Part shown: in pieces, positions 40,935 to 54,428 of the stretch
Numbering within the stretch: the stretch's first letter is position 1
Layout of the letters: each line of letters begins with the position of its first letter
Assembly (NCBI RefSeq): GCF_040869045.1
Contig: NC_090324.1
Location: forward strand, 55,705,346 to 55,769,345
From: Eurosta solidaginis
Lineage: Eukaryota; Arthropoda; Insecta; Diptera; Tephritidae
Length of the DNA stretch: 64,000 nt
Direction: 5' to 3'
The notes under the pieces: generated by a model
The model's database searches: none
What the model was told of the DNA's origin: nothing
What the model saw: the letters and a program-made list of their open reading frames with translations, nothing else
Translations under genes and position numbers: made by a program

Positions 40935-41976
40935 CTACAAAAATATCTATTGCGTGGTATACCCCGACTTTCTTTCCACTAGTGTCTCCGAGCTCGTACA
41001 TCGAATTTCCTATCGCTTTGAGTACAATGCACTTGACTTGCTTTGGGGCAAGCTTCGCATTGTATTTGTCAATATTTCAGCTTTGCCGGAAGTTACGGCG
41101 GTAAACGAGTTGTCCAGTCTTAAAGGCTACTTCTCTGCTCCTTGTATTATACACCTTCTTGCTCCTTTCGTGAGCTAACCGCAATTCCTTCATTATTTTG
41201 TTCCTTATCAATTGTAGTCGGTCCGTTTGTTCCAGTACTTCATGTTCGGCGTCTTTCAGCGTACTTAATTTTCGATGGATGTTATAAGCTGTGGCGTGTT
41301 GTATCATCCGCATGCCAAAGACGGCGTAGTATGGTGATGTATTAATGGCGGAGTGCACGGCACTTCGTAGAGCAAATGCTGCGTCGCTCACGTACTTATC
41401 CCAGTTTTTTTGATTATTTTTGATGCACGATCTGATAATCTGCAGCACTGATCGGTTTACCCTCTCTGCTGCGTTCGGTTGCGGCGAATAAAAAGCGGTC
41501 TTTACATGCGAGGCACCATATCTTTTCAGGAACGAGGTGAACATTTCTGACACGAATTGCTTCCCGTTGTCTGAGTGTACATACTCAGGCACGCCGAATA
41601 CATGGAATATCTTGTTCTCCATGAACTTGACTACTTTAGTAGATGTTGCTTTTCGCATTGGCCTTAAAAATACAAATTTAGAGAAGTGGTCTAAACAAAC
41701 AAACACATACACATGCCCATCGGACGTACGTGGGTAAGGACCCATAAAATCGACAAATAGGCGCTGAAAAGGGGGTTCAGTTTTGTGCTGGTTGCCCATG
41801 GGCGGACGGCGAAATGAATTTTGTGTTTTATTTCCTTTACAGGTTTCGCACTGACTTGTGAACATTTTCACATCTTTTACCATTAAAGGCCAACAATACT
41901 TTTCACGAATGCGGGAAAGAGTCTTGTGAATACCTCCGTGGCCAACCGAGGGTGAACAATAGGACGCTTCCACCAA
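40935..41976 (-). pseudogene. G2 integrase, right arm (mostly open)
   Basis: 299 codons open from 41976 to 41077: zinc motif (GHGGIHKTLSRIREKYCWPL, SQCETCKGNK), core with FVDFMGPYPR, HSDNGKQFVSEMF and NAAERVNRS, then a basic C-terminal domain to RRNFRQS. All three catalytic acidic residues are present. A TGA after FRQS (also near this point in left G1) cuts the last 45 or so codons, whose sequence continues to about 40935. The preserved empty hAT site lies at 41734-41741. Confidence 0.87.
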
Positions 41977-42152
41977 ACCCTGCGTAACTCCGAAGGGATC
42001 CAGAGTTTCCAGGCATGGTCGCTTTGAATGTCGTCAGTCCTGTTGAATTGCGTTCATCTGTAAACAAAGCCGTCAGCTACGCATAAGTCAGGAAGTCGGT
42101 TTTGGTTCTCCGTCATTGTCGTTTTTAACTCTTCATATTCTAGCGATTCAAA

Positions 42153-43400
42153 TCAAGGCAAGCTGGTATCAACATCTATTACTCTGTCACTCTTCACGAT
42201 TTCTTCCATGCTCATTCGTGACACCGCGTCCGGCACAACATTTTGGGCTCCTTTCCGGTGTTCAATATTAAAATCGTACGTTTGCAGTTTAAAGCTCCAC
42301 CTCGCAAGCCTTCCATATAAATCCTTCTGGTTCATTAGCCACTTAAGGCTCGCATGGTCAGTGATCACCGTAAAGGGCAGTCCCTCCACGTATGGCCGAA
42401 AACGCTTCACACTAAGTACAGCTGCATAGCATTCCAATTCAGTGATAGAGTAATTTCCCTGTGGTTTATCCAGCTTGGCAGATACGTAGGCTAGCGGTCG
42501 TTCGTTTTTATCTTCATCGAGCTGGAAGAGTACTCCTCCAACTCCGTCGGTCGATGCGTCACGCTGGATGTAAAAATGTATTGTAAAGTCTGGGTGCGTC
42601 AGGACTGGTGCCGAAATAAGACTCTGTTTTAACTTTTCAAAAGTTACTCGAGCATCGTCGATTAATGCAAACTTTTTTATATTCTCCTTGGAGAGACAGT
42701 CGTGCAGCGGAGCTGCAATAGTCGCGTAATCTTGAATAAATCGGCGATACCAGCCTGACATCCCTAGAAATCTTCGGAGCTGCTTCGGAGTTTTCGGCTC
42801 CGGGAAGTCCCTTACTGCCGCTATTTTGCTGGCGTCGGTACGTATACACCTGTTGCCTACGACAAAACCCAGATATCTAACCTCCTTGAAATAGTACTTG
42901 CTCTTTTCAACGTTTATTGTCAATTTCGCTTCCCGGAGACATTTAGCTACAACGAGCAACAAATACAAATTGGACGAAAAATCAGGAGAACATACAAGTA
43001 TGTCATCTAAATAAACGAAAACAAATTCACGCAGGGAAGCAGGTATGACATTATCCATTAAGCGACACATACGCTGTGCCGCGTTGCATAAACCGAAAGG
43101 CATTCTCGTAAAGTGGTATAAGGGTCTACCAGCACTGTGAAGGCGTTTTCTTTCTGGACTTGCTTTCTAACGGGATCTGCCAAAACGCGTCCTTGAGGTC
43201 TATAGCCGATATGTAACGAGTGTTCTGTAGCCTACTCAGGATGCCATCAATGTGGGCAGTCCGTTCGTTAAGTTTGCGGGCGTCCAAGCACAATCGGTGT
43301 TTCGTTCCTTTTATGACCAGCGACACGGCAGCTATTGCTTTCCTCTATGACACCCATTTCCAACATTCTGTCGAGTTCGGCGAATATCAACTTTTGTATG
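42153..43400 (-). pseudogene. G2 RT and RNase H, right arm
   Basis: 316 codons open at 43103-42153: MPFGLCNAAQRMCRL, the YLDD box at 43013-43002, the thumb/connection, then RNase H with ASTDGVGGVLFQLDEDKNER, ELECYAAV and ITDHASLKWL, ending in the linker to integrase. The fingers region lies in another frame, 43326-43126 (SAIDLKDAFWQIPL), because of a small deletion at about 43130. The catalytic residues are intact. Confidence 0.87.
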
Positions 43401-43404
43401 GCAG

Positions 43405-43660
43405 GGTAATGTCGTTGTTTAATCGGCAGATCTTCGTTGGCTACCTCAATGACATATTCCTCCAAGTCAGTCCTCCCCAAACCATGCACAGCATATGATG
43501 GAAATTGTGACTTAGCGTAGTCCAGTGTATGGCAGGGTAATGTCGTTGTTTAATCGGCAGATCTTCGTTGGCTACCTCAATGACATATTCCTCCAAGTCA
43601 GTCCTCCCCAAACCATGTACAGCATATGATGGAAATTGTGACTTAGCGTAGTCCAGTGCC
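43405..43660 (-). repeat. 131-bp tandem repeat, two units, right arm
   Basis: Two units of the same repeat as 26191-26583; the second starts near 43535. One unit fewer than in the left arm. Confidence 0.88.
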
Positions 43661-43797
43661 TTGGTTTCTTCGGCTGACAACTCATGCTGCACAGCATCAA
43701 AAGACAAGTCCCCATCCGCAGGCGTGAGTTCTGACACAGCATATCGCCTCGAATTATTAGCTGCTCCCCGACTTACAAGACTCAAATCAAAGGTTTG

Positions 43798-44316
43798 CTA
43801 GAAATCTATACCAAGATATACCTCCTGTTGCAGATCGGGTACGATTAAAAATTCAAGATCCCGAGTCATGTTGTCCCATACAACAGGCAGCGTAATTACA
43901 TCCACGACAGGCGTTTCACCCTCATTGGCCGTGCGAATATTGTGTCCTATAACCGGAAGTATCAAATGCTCCTTTCCTTCTATTACTTGTGTATAATTTT
44001 TTCCTAAACAGCTCACTCCTGCTCCAGAGTCGAGTAGGGCTAACACCGTGTGACCTCCTATATCAGCTTTAGCAAAAAATCAATTGTCCCCCTTTACGGT
44101 AACTATGGTTGATACAATTTTATTACGTATTCTCTTAAATTTCTTTTGTTTTTCTCGCATTGTTTTAATTTTACTAAAATTTCTATTATTTGTTTTCTTT
44201 TTTCTTATTTCTTCACAGAATATCCGTCTCCTAGTTTCCTCGTGTTTCATTTTTCTTACATGTAGACTTTCCCTCTCACTAACGGGTATACTCATATCTA
44301 ACTTAACATTATTCAC
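43798..44316 (-). pseudogene. G2 protease, right arm
   Basis: Lys/Arg-rich leader at 44316-44080 and protease core at 44046-43798 with LLDSGAGVSCLGKNY. The two are separated by a stop near 44080 (AATTGATTTTTTGC, changed from the G1 form). The CATA site used by G3 in the left arm is unoccupied at 44104-44107. Confidence 0.8.
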
Positions 44317-44354
44317 ATGTTTAAAAATTTTTAATTCAGTTTCATTTCCTAATT

Positions 44355-45248
44355 TCAGTTCTGGGGGTCCGGGTGCTTGTGATTCTGGACAGAGTGCCCG
44401 GACATCTCTGCCAGAGCCCGGTTTCCCGCTTCGGGTTTAAACACGTAAAACGAGGAGTCGCCATCACATGCAAAGCATTTCATGAGGTGGAAAGAGGACT
44501 TACATGAACTGTCCTTTGCCGCTTCTGCCGGATTTTTCCCATAGTAATCCACCGGCATACCACAGGCAACACATTACATCAGGTGAAATGGGGAAGGGCA
44601 AAATGCTTTAACAGTACTATTAGACGAACTACTCACATTAAGGTTGGGCTGGAAGGATGGGACTTCGGCAATGCGGTTGCTAAGCTGCGACATATCTAAA
44701 CGTATCTTCCGTACCTCATTCAGATGCTTCGTAATGGAGGATGCTGCATAATCACTTCCATGACTAGACTCAATTGTTCAATTCGGTCCTCTATTGTCGG
44801 TACGGGACGACCGGTTCCAGTGCCAACCGCAGCCGCATTATTCGTAGCATCATCTGTGAAACCCCCAGCTGCCCCTGTCCTGACTCTTTCTTTCCAAAAC
44901 TCAGTGATATCTCCGTTGAATCTAACCCCAATCTAATGCTAGGAGGATTTTCCTGCTCCTCCCTTCTAAGGTATGGTAATTTCCAAATACTCTAGCGGCA
45001 CAAAGGTTAAATAAGTCGACTGGTACGAAGTCTACTGGGTGTTCTATCCCCGTGTCTATTTCAGTGAACAGAGACCCCGCTATTTGGTTCTCTAATGCTC
45101 TCCGCTGTTTTCTTGTTAAGATCCTATCACTAGAGAATAATCCTTGGTGTGTCACTGTTTTTGTCACCCTCCATACACTTTTCAACCCAAACTCAATATT
45201 CAATGTTGTTTCCAGATAAGCTTGAAACCCAAATTTCCAAGGCAACAA
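44355..45248 (-). pseudogene. G2 gag remnant, right arm
   Basis: N-terminal Gag piece (45177-44922, LFSSDRILTRKQRRALENQI) and the two Cys-x2-Cys motifs (44558-44355) joined by the same internal capsid deletion as in the left G2 (near 44660). It also lacks about 40 bases near 44890 that the left G2 keeps. Confidence 0.72.
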
Positions 45249-46866
45249 TAGCGATTATGGAAAAAAATTAAAATCACAAAATTTATTAAATTAATGTTTG
45301 GTATTAAACCTCAACCAGTGACAAAACCGTCTAAGATATTAATCTGTTTTTCCTACAAAAATTGCTAAAAAATGAATAAAAGTATAAATTCAAATACGAT
45401 GATACAACGTATTAAGAGCGTAAAAGTGAATTAAAGTTGTAATTCAAAAATATCCAAATCTCGCGGTATAAAGAGATTAATGAAGGGATCCTACCACCGT
45501 AACTTACTCAAGATTAACATTTTAATTCTAAAACTCGAATTATAGCTTAAACCGCCAACAGTAAGGTAAAAAAAAAGTTTTCGTGTATGGTAAAAGTTTA
45601 CCGAGAAAAATTCAGGTATGTTATTCAGTTTAATAACCACGCAGGTATTCTTAATATTAGGTATATCAATAAACAAAAATTAACGAAACTTTAGAATTAT
45701 AAGTTCAGCCTTAAATCTTTATTTGCCTCACGGTTGTTTAAATACCAGGGAAGAGGCTAACGATAAAAGGGATTGATGATCGAAAATAAGTAAATTTAGG
45801 GAATAAAAATTTGAGTAAGTTTGTCAATAAACTATAAAAAGTAATTCAAATATATACCAATAGCAAAATGAAAATGTTAAATGAAAACTTATGATAAAAA
45901 ATGTAATAAGAATCCAATCACCGTAATTTTTTTTTTTTTGTATAAAGAGTTTAATCTTATACCATATTTGATAACCCCTAAAATATAATAATAAAATTTC
46001 AATTCAAGGGATAGTAAGCAAAAAAAGGTTCAATTAGATTACACAATCCAATTTTTAAAATAGCTAAACCAATAAGCAAAAAAATTTTAAATTCAACAAG
46101 CGCATTCAATTAAAAATAACCGCTTAGCAAATGTCAATTATAACAGATAGTAATAATTAAATTGGAATGGAAAAACAAACTGTATTTTTTTCGCAACTAC
46201 CAATTTATTTAAAAAAAATTATTCAGAAATCGAGCTTTTCGTACTGATTAATTCGTAGCGGTATATTTAAAAAATGTGAATTCTTATATAAAAAAGTAAT
46301 CAAGATATCTATTAATAAACCCAATTACACAGGTGTTTTGAAAGGCGGAAAATATTTGTAATTTTATTTTAAATATGGTTAGTGTGTTGTTGGTTGCCCC
46401 GGCAGGGTTAACGGCATGGGCGTTGTCTCAGTCCATTGAGTCATTGTCATAGGTTAAGTCAACTAATCGCCCTTTTTAATTAAATGTGACACTGCTACGC
46501 TCGAAGCCTGTGCTCGACTGCTCATATGACAGCTTGAATAGCTTGACGCTCGCGTAAAAAAATATAATATTGTGCTGACCTTGGATTCGGATACCACTTA
46601 CTAAGGCCTTTGAAGACCCAGGCAGGAACTCCGATTCCGCAGACAACACTCCCTGCCCCAAATTATCAACTGTATGCTAATCGCTTCTGTGTGCACTAAA
46701 GTGATGATAGCAGTTGTCCCTAATCTGTCCGAGTAGACGGAAATTAGAATATTAGAATTAGGTAGCTTGGATAAAAAACTGTAGCGCTAAGAGGGAGATG
46801 AGAAATCTAAAATAAAGAAGTTTAAAGGTACAGAAAAATGAGAGAAGAAAAGTTACTGGTCTATTT
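45249..46866 (-). other. G2 leader, right arm
   Basis: Reverse complement of the leader at 17530-19146, nearly identical. No gene seen. Confidence 0.6.
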
Positions 46867-46879
46867 CCGTTGGGCGCCA
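46867..46879 (-). other. Primer-binding site of G2, right arm
   Basis: Reverse complement reads TGGCGCCCAACGG, as at 17517-17529. Confidence 0.75.
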
Positions 46880-46885
46880 TTGTTA

Positions 46886-49838
46886 TGTAACTGCCTGTAG
46901 GAGTTACAGCAACAAAAACGTTCATGCCTTAGGAGGATCTGACGATAGAAGTAAACAAAGAAAAAGCTGAAGAAGCCTGTCCTTGTCTGGGGGAGCCGTC
47001 CCTCCCCACCTGTTCACTAAACGCGAACAACCTTGAACTCCACTTTGGTTCCATAATCCGAGTGGAGTTCCCTTACCAGAAACTTGTTCGTCCGTCAAAA
47101 GGTCGGTCTAAGTTACTGGTTAGTTCATCATTCCCGTCCAACAACCCCCATACAGTCACCCATTTTCCCAAGGGCCACATCCACACCAACACTGAAAGTT
47201 AAATTACTCCTTATTTACCTTTAGATACTTTCAACGAACCAATTGAAATGAAGCAAAGCAAGTATTCGTGTATACTGGCTTAAAAATTTATTACAATAAC
47301 TACTAAGTATCTTGTTATATATTCTGCCCAGCAAAATAATAACTGGAATTGGGTATCAATAACAAGAGATTTAAAAATTGAAACCAAATGAAATCCAAGA
47401 AAAATTCAATATTTAATACTATGGACTCCATGCAACTAGTACAGATACATTGTATAATTTAAATTAAATTACTATTCAGTAGCCGCAAAATGATTTGCAT
47501 CAAAAGACAATAATGGGAGAAAAAAAGTACCAATAATAAAAATGTATGCAGAGTGATATAGGGTATATGTTCTGAAACCTAATCTCAGTCTCAGCTGAGT
47601 TTCTAAAATCGATCGTATATGAGCGTATGACTTAATATAAGTATGTACATACGTGCGTGCGTAGATTATTTTCCGTAATGCAGGCACATTTGTACATAGT
47701 GATATTTATGTAAAGACTTGTGTTCTAATATGAGAATTATTTAGAAATAGGTTATTGAGCATACATATTCATATACATACATATCATATGGGTCAGCTGT
47801 TGAAACTCACCTCGCTGTCAACACTCTAATGGTACCATCCGAAAGTGTAATGCAAAGAAAATAGAGATCAAAACAACAACCCTACTCACACATGTAATAT
47901 TGGCCCTCTCTAGCTGAATAAAAGTGCAATAAAATTATTGCAGTGTCTGTATGTAAATTATTATTATTTCCGCTTAGACACCCAGGTGCGTTTATTCATA
48001 ACAAGTAAAACGCGTCTAATAAAAACTAAATTATTCGGAAAAAGGTAATTCAAAGGCCACGAAGCTGCCGTTTGGGATTACTGGACGCTCACGCCCAGGA
48101 ACAAGTGGAATTATAGTAAGTTCCGTGCGCAAGGTGACACCATACGTATATGTTTGTGTTGTTATTGTTGCCTAAGGCCAAACAAAAAATTAAAGGTCTA
48201 GTTAATAAAATTTAATTAAACGCGTCGTACCAAAGTAAAATGTTTGCATAAAATGAATAAGAAAAAAAAAAAATCGGGACCAAACAAAATTTCACTCAAC
48301 AAAAAAACTTTTAAGATGGCCTATGGGGATATGTGTGTAAGTGTAAAAGACTGAAAATAGAAATTCATGCACAAAACTAGGGACCGAATTTCCGTAAAAA
48401 TCAAGTACACATAAACTTAATTATAAAAGAAAATTTAATCCAAATAAAAAAAAAAAATCTCGGGTTTGGTTAGTGCCGGTCATCCTTTTTTAATCACCCT
48501 GTTTCTCGCTGCGTAAGAGTGGAGTATACGGGTACAAATGTATGGTGTGCTGATCTCACAGCTTGAGCTGCCGAGAATCCGAGAGCCTGTCCTTACTCAG
48601 TGCTGAATCTGATGATTTTTTTGTGGTGGTTTAATGGGCGATTGGAGTTCATTGGCCCTCCATGTACTAGAACGTACATAAGTTTTATAACAGCTGACCG
48701 CTTTTGCTCAGTCACCTCACGATGACCGCGCTGCTGCCGCTACACGGCCACTAGTTCTGTCTAGTATGGATATGGCCAACCCTTTTAAAATTATGTTACC
48801 TTAATTATGCGTTGGATATGTGAATATGCAGGTCGATGTGTACTTGCGTGTTGTTGGTCAAATTTACGTGTCTTTGCTGGTGAATATTCGGTGGTGTGTA
48901 AATGTTCTCTAGGATGGATAAGTGGAAATTTTAACTGGATGTTACCGATCGTGCTGAGGTGTGTGTTGATGTCTATGATAGCTCAGTGCCCTTGGTGTTA
49001 CGGTGGATGAAGTTATATGCGTGTGTCTGTGTGTAAAGATGGATGGCTGTGATTAATATTAGGCTGGATGAGTGTTACCAATATTGATCAGGTGAAAGAT
49101 GGTGAATGCGGATGTTAGTCAGGCTGTCAGTTAGGGTTGCTAGTTTCCTGGTGATTGTATGGGTGAATGTATTTTCTGGTGTGTTGGTATAATTTTTTTT
49201 TCTATTCAAAAATGTCGATGAATGTTGTTGTTGGATAGGGTAGTAGCTAAAACGTTTTCCCCAAAAATCCGAAACCAAATCGCGGTTAGGCCAGTAGGTT
49301 CGTGGTCAGAACCCCTAGCGGATTTTTTTTTTTACCAGTGTCCGTCACACCGAATTGTTCTGCACCGTTTCTGGCGGACCTCGTTTTTTTTTTTCTAATT
49401 GTTCTTATTTATTTTATGTTTACTTGAAACTTTAGCACTGACACTTGATTAAATCCGCGATTTGGTTAAAGTTTTCAAATGATGCGAGTGCTGGCCCTTT
49501 TATAGTGTCAGGCAAAGCGGTTTTTAGCATAACAGTGCCACCGCCAATTTTCCTGTAAAATTCTATCTTGTGGCATAGTAGCATGTGTGAGCGAATCAGA
49601 CAGTAATGTCCGTTTCTAAAAATCTAACATATACACGGATACACGGATGTATCTTCCAATACACCTATACACATGCATCACCCGAATGATGTGCAGCCAC
49701 CACTAACATACTAATGCATGTTAATCAACAGCGCATCGATCAGAATCACGCTGTTAACATTTAGTTGCAATGTTAGATGCATTGTGGTGTATGCCTACTT
49801 GCAACTAACGCTATTATAATATAAGGGCTGCCGTTACA
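46886..49838 (-). repeat. Complete 2,953-bp LTR, right arm
   Basis: Reverse complement starts TGTAACGGCAGCC at 49838 and ends GTTACA at 46886. It has the same length as the left-arm LTR and very few differences on spot checks. Confidence 0.9.
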
Positions 49839-50183
49839 GGCTCGCAGCCGCCGATGGTACCTGTATCATGGAGCGTGTGCGTAAGGGAATTTTCAACACA
49901 GCCCAACGTGTACCCGACCCAGGATCTAGTGCCGGGCTTAGTTGCTTTTTTTCGACTCCAAACATTCCCGCAACGCATCACCATTACTACTACCTGTTTG
50001 CAACTGTGTACATTTTTCTAGCCTTACTAAATCCACACGCTGTATTATTCTTTACCAATATCACAGAAATCTACCTTCCTAGTAGATTGTCAGGTGTGAA
50101 CTAATGTCTATACATGAAGGACAGCAACTATATATAAACAGAAGACAACTACAACATGACTAACGAGGCACCACATATCTACA

Positions 50184-51092
50184 CTAGGCTACAAAAATGT
50201 CTTTTGCGTGGTATACCCCGACTTTCTTTCCACTAGTGTCCCCGAGCACGTACAGCGAATTTCCTATCGCTTTGAGTACAATGCACTTGACTTGCTTTGT
50301 GGCAAGCTTCGCATTGTAGTTGTCGATTTTTGAGCTTTGCCGGAAATTACGGCGGTAAACGAGTTGTCCAGTCTTAAAGGCTACTTCTCGTCTCCTTGTA
50401 TTATACACCTTCTTGCTCCTTTCGTGAGCTAACCGCAATTCCTTCATTATTTTGCTCCTTATCAATCGTAGTCGGTCGGATTGTTCCAGTACTTCATGTT
50501 CGGCGTCTTTCAGCGCACTTAATTTTCGATGGATGTCATACGCCGTGCCGTGTTGTATCATCGGCATGCCAAAGGCGGCGTAGTATGGCGATGTTTTAAT
50601 GGCGGAGTTCACGGCACTTCGTAGAGCAAATGCTGCGTCGCTCACGTACTTTTCCCAGTTTCTTTGCTTATCTTTGATGCGCGATCTGATGATCTGCAGT
50701 ACTGATCGGTTCACCTTCTCTTCTGCGTTCGCTTGCGGTGAATAAAAAGCAGTCCTTACATGTGTAGCACCGTATCTTTTCAGGAACGAGGTGAATATTT
50801 CCGACACGAATTGCTTCCCGTTGTCTGAGTGCCCGTACTGCGGCAAGTCAAATACATGGAAGAACTTGACGACTTCAGCAGATGTTGCTTTTCGCATAGG
50901 CCTTAAAAATACAAATTTGGAGAAGTGGTCTAAACAAACAAACACATACACATGGCCATTGGACGTACGTGGGTAGGGACCCATAAAGTCGACAAATAAG
51001 CGTTGAAAAGGGCGTTCAGTAATGTGTTGGTGGCCCATGGGCGGACGGCGAAATAAATTTTGTGTTTTATTTGCTTTACAGGTTTCGCACAT
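50184..51092 (-). pseudogene. G1 integrase, right arm (open through C-terminus)
   Basis: 302 codons from CETCKANKTQN to the natural end KKVGVYHAKDIFVA. DDE residues are present (FVDFMGPYPR, HSDNGKQFVSE, EEKVNRS). Unlike the left G1 it has neither the one-base loss nor the stop after FRQS. The N-terminal zinc motif lies in another frame at 51630-51076 because of the shared 18-bp deletion and a frame change near 51080. Note a missing stretch (MEK-like) before FFHVF compared with G2. Confidence 0.85.
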
Positions 51093-51695
51093 CTTTTACC
51101 ATCCCAGGCCAATAATACTTTTCACGAATGGGGGAAAGAGTCTTGTGAATACCTCCGTCGCCAACCGAGGGTGAACAATGGGAAGCTTCCACCAAACCTC
51201 GTCGCAACTCCGAAGGGCTCCAAAGTTTCCAGGCATGGTCGTCTTGAATGTCGTCAGTCCTGTTGAATTGCGTTCGTCTGTAAACAAAGCCGTCAGCTAC
51301 GCATAAGTCAGGAAGTCGGTTTTGGTTCTCCGTCACTGTCGCTTTTAACTCTTCGTATTCTAGCAATTGAAAGCAAGGCGAGCTAGTGTCAACATCTATT
51401 ACTCTGTCACTCTTCACGATTTCTTCCATGTTCATTCGCGACATCGTATCCGGCACAACATTTAGGGCTTCTTTCCGGTGTTCAATATTAAAATCGTAAG
51501 CTTGCAATTTCAGGCTCCACCTTGCAAGCCTTCCAGATAAATCCTTCTGGTTCATTAGCCACTTAAGGCTCGAATGGTCAGTAATCACCGTAAAGGGCAG
51601 TCCCTCCACGTATGGCCGAAAACGCTTCACACTAAGTACACCTGCATAGCATTCAATTTCAGTGATAGAGTAATTTCTCTGTGCTTTGTTCAGCT
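51076..51695 (-). pseudogene. G1 RNase H C-terminus and integrase zinc motif, right arm
   Basis: Frame 51630-51076 with ITDHSSLKWLMNQKDLSGRL of RNase H and GDGGIHKTLSPIREKYYWPG of integrase. One zinc-ligand His (GHGG in other copies) is here Asp, so the finger is damaged. The RNase H start (51780-51640) is frameshifted. Confidence 0.78.
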
Positions 51696-51770
51696 TTATA
51701 GGCTATCGGTCGTTCGTTTTTATCGTCTTCGAGCTGGAAGGGTACTTCTCCAACTCCGTCGGTCGATGCG

Positions 51771-52622
51771 TTACGCTGGATGTAAAAATGTCTTGTAAAG
51801 GGCTGGTGCCGAAATAAGACTCTGTTTTAACTTTTCAAAAGCCACTCGAGCGCCGTCGGTTAATGCAAACTTTTTTATATTCTCCTTGGAAAGGCAGTCG
51901 TGCAGCGGAGCTACAATAGTCGCGTAATCTTGAATAAATCGGCAATACCAGCTTGACATCCCTAGAAATTTTCGGAGCTGCTTCGGAATTTTCGGCTCCG
52001 AGAACTCCCTTACTACCGCTATCTTGTTGGCGTCGGTACGTATACACCCTTTGCCTACGAAAAAACCAAGATATCTATCCCCCTTGAAACAGAACTTCCT
52101 CTTTTCAACGTTTATTGTCAATTTCGCATCCCGGAGACATTTAGCTACAACGGACAATAAATACAAATGGGATGAAAAATCAGGAGAACATACAAGTAGG
52201 TCATCTAAATAAACGAAAACAAATTCACGCAGGGAACCAGGTATGACCTTATCCATTAAGCGGCACATTCGTTGTGCCGCGTTGCATAAACTGAAAGGCA
52301 TTCTCGTAAAGTGGTATAAGGGTCTACCAGGCACTGTGAAGGCAGTTTTCGCTCCGTACTTGCTTTCTAACGGGATCTGCCAAAACGTGTCCTTGAGGTC
52401 TATAGCCGATATTTAACGAGTGTTCTGTAGCCTACTCAGGATGCCATCAATATGGGGGAGTGGATACGCATCTTTAACCGTCCGTTCCTTGAGTTTGCGG
52501 GCGTCCAAGCACAATTGGTTTTTCGTTCCTTTTATGACCAGCGACACGGGCGAGTTCCAGCAGCTATTGCTTTCCTCTATGACACCCATTTCCAATATTC
52601 TGTCGAGTTCGGCGAAGATCAA
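51771..52622 (-). pseudogene. G1 reverse transcriptase, right arm
   Basis: Pieces 52622-52413 and 52334-51771 with the same stop before SAIDLKD as in the left arm. YLDD box at 52211-52200. It lacks any internal duplication. Confidence 0.85.
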
Positions 52623-52672
52623 CTTTTTTATGGCAGGGTAATGTCGTTGTTTAATCGACAGATCCTCGTTGG

Positions 52673-53414
52673 CTACTCAATGACATGTTCCTCCAAGTCA
52701 GTCCTCCCCAAACCATGTACATCATATGATGGAAATTGTGACTTAGCGTAGTCCAGTGCCTTGGTTTCCTCGGCTGACAACTCATGCTGCACAGCATCAA
52801 AACACAAGTCCCCATCGGCAGGTGTGAGTTCTGACACAGCATAACGCCTCGAATTATTAGCTGCCCCCCGACTTAAAAGACTCAAATGAAAGATTTGCCA
52901 TAAATTTATACCAAGATATACCTCCTATTGCAGATCGGGTACGATTAAAAATTCAAGATCCCGAGTCATGTTTCCATATAACAGGCAGCGTAATTACACC
53001 CACGACAGGCGTTTCACCCCCATTGGCCGTGCGAATATTGTGTCCCATAACCAGAAGTATCAAATGCTGCTTTCCTTCTATTACATGTGTATAATTTTTT
53101 CCTAAACAGCTCGCTCCTGCTCCAGAGTCGAGTAGGGCTAACACCGTGTGACCTCCTATATCAGCTTTAGCAAAGAATCGATTGTCCCCCTTTACGGTAA
53201 CTATCGTTGATACGATTTTATTACGTATTCTCTTAAATTTCTTTTGTTTTTCTCGCATTGTTTTAATTTTACTAAAATTTCTATTATTTGTTTTCTTTTT
53301 TCTTATTTCTCCACAGAATATCCGTCTCCTAGCTTCCTCTTGTTTCATTTTTCTTACATGTAGACTTTCCCTCTCACTAACGGGTATACTCTTATCTAAC
53401 TTAACATTATTCAC
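52673..53414 (-). pseudogene. G1 protease and RT linker, right arm
   Basis: Protease frame 53414-52953 (Lys-rich leader, LLDSGAGASCLG, GHNIRTANGG) and linker frame 52885-52673. The break between them is the same as in both units of the left arm. Confidence 0.78.
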
Positions 53415-53632
53415 ACGTTTAAAAATGTTTAATTCAGTTTCATTTCCTAATTTCAGTTCTGGGGGTCCGGGTGCTTGTGATTCTGGACAGAGTGCCCCGA
53501 CATCTCTGTCAGAGCCCGGTTTCCCGCTTCGTGTTTAAACACGCAAATCGAGGAGTCGCCACCACATGCAAAGCATTTCATGAGGTGGAAAGAGCACTAA
53601 CATGAACTGTCCTTTGCCGCTTCTGCCGGGTT

Positions 53633-54420
53633 TTACCCATAGTAATCCACCGGCATACCACAGGCAAAGCATAACATTAGGTGAAATGGGGAAGGACAAA
53701 ATGCTTTAACAGTACTATTAGACGAACTACTCACATTAAGTTTGGGCTGGAGGGATCGGGCATGAGGTTTACTTATATCACGATACATGGTGGTATCTGG
53801 CGTATTCCTATAAAGCCTTGGCTCGTTTTTGCCATTATTACCGAAGGCTTCTACCTCTATCTCCCCATCTATCTCCACGGGCCCTTGGTTTTCACCATTA
53901 CCTAACTCATTGCATTTTTACACCGAGACTTATTTTCCTTCATTAGCTTTTCTGCTCGCTCACATTGGAGCTTTAGTTCTGCTAATGTCTCTGTTTTCGT
54001 CAAATTTGCTTGATATGATTTCAGGTTCACCTTTATTATATTTACTAATTCAATTTCGGGTATCCTCTTCCGGAGACGGAAGGTAAGGTCATGGACATCA
54101 GCATAATGCTCGTCAAAGGTTTCATGCGGCAGCTGCTTGCGTTCCATAATATCTTTGATGACCTCAAAATCAGACTCGTCTGATTTGAAATGGGACAGCA
54201 GTTCTGTTCTTAGTATCGTATAATTAAAAGTGGAGTTTTCGGCGTGATACTCTAGCGTCTGCCAGTACCTCTTAAGTGCCGGACCAGTCACTCGGCAATG
54301 AAAGTCGGAGAGCAACTGTTCATACGATAGCTGGTGTTGTTCTTACATCCTTTCAACTCTGAAAACAAAGCTCTCGACTGCCATGCTCATGGTTGATCCG
54401 TCAAACTTAAGGTGACATTT
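53633..54420 (-). pseudogene. G1 gag capsid part, right arm
   Basis: Open frame 54315-53902 (GPALKRYWQTLE, ETFDEHYADVHDLTFRLRKR, then a Lys-rich helix) is longer than in the left arm, where a TAA follows the RKR segment; here that codon is GAA-ATT-GAA. The frame 53878-53633 carries the first CFACG motif. Probably the capsid region of Gag. Confidence 0.68.
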
Positions 54421-54428
54421 ATCAAGAT

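Larger units (their letters stand above)
40581..46885 (-). mobile_element. Ty3/Gypsy copy G2, right arm
   Basis: Mirror of 17511-33655 without the two nested insertions. It keeps a long integrase and a long RT-RNase H frame and shares the gag deletion, the two small RT deletions and the PR stop with the left G2. It is the best-preserved copy of this element in the window for pol, though still split by stops. Confidence 0.87.
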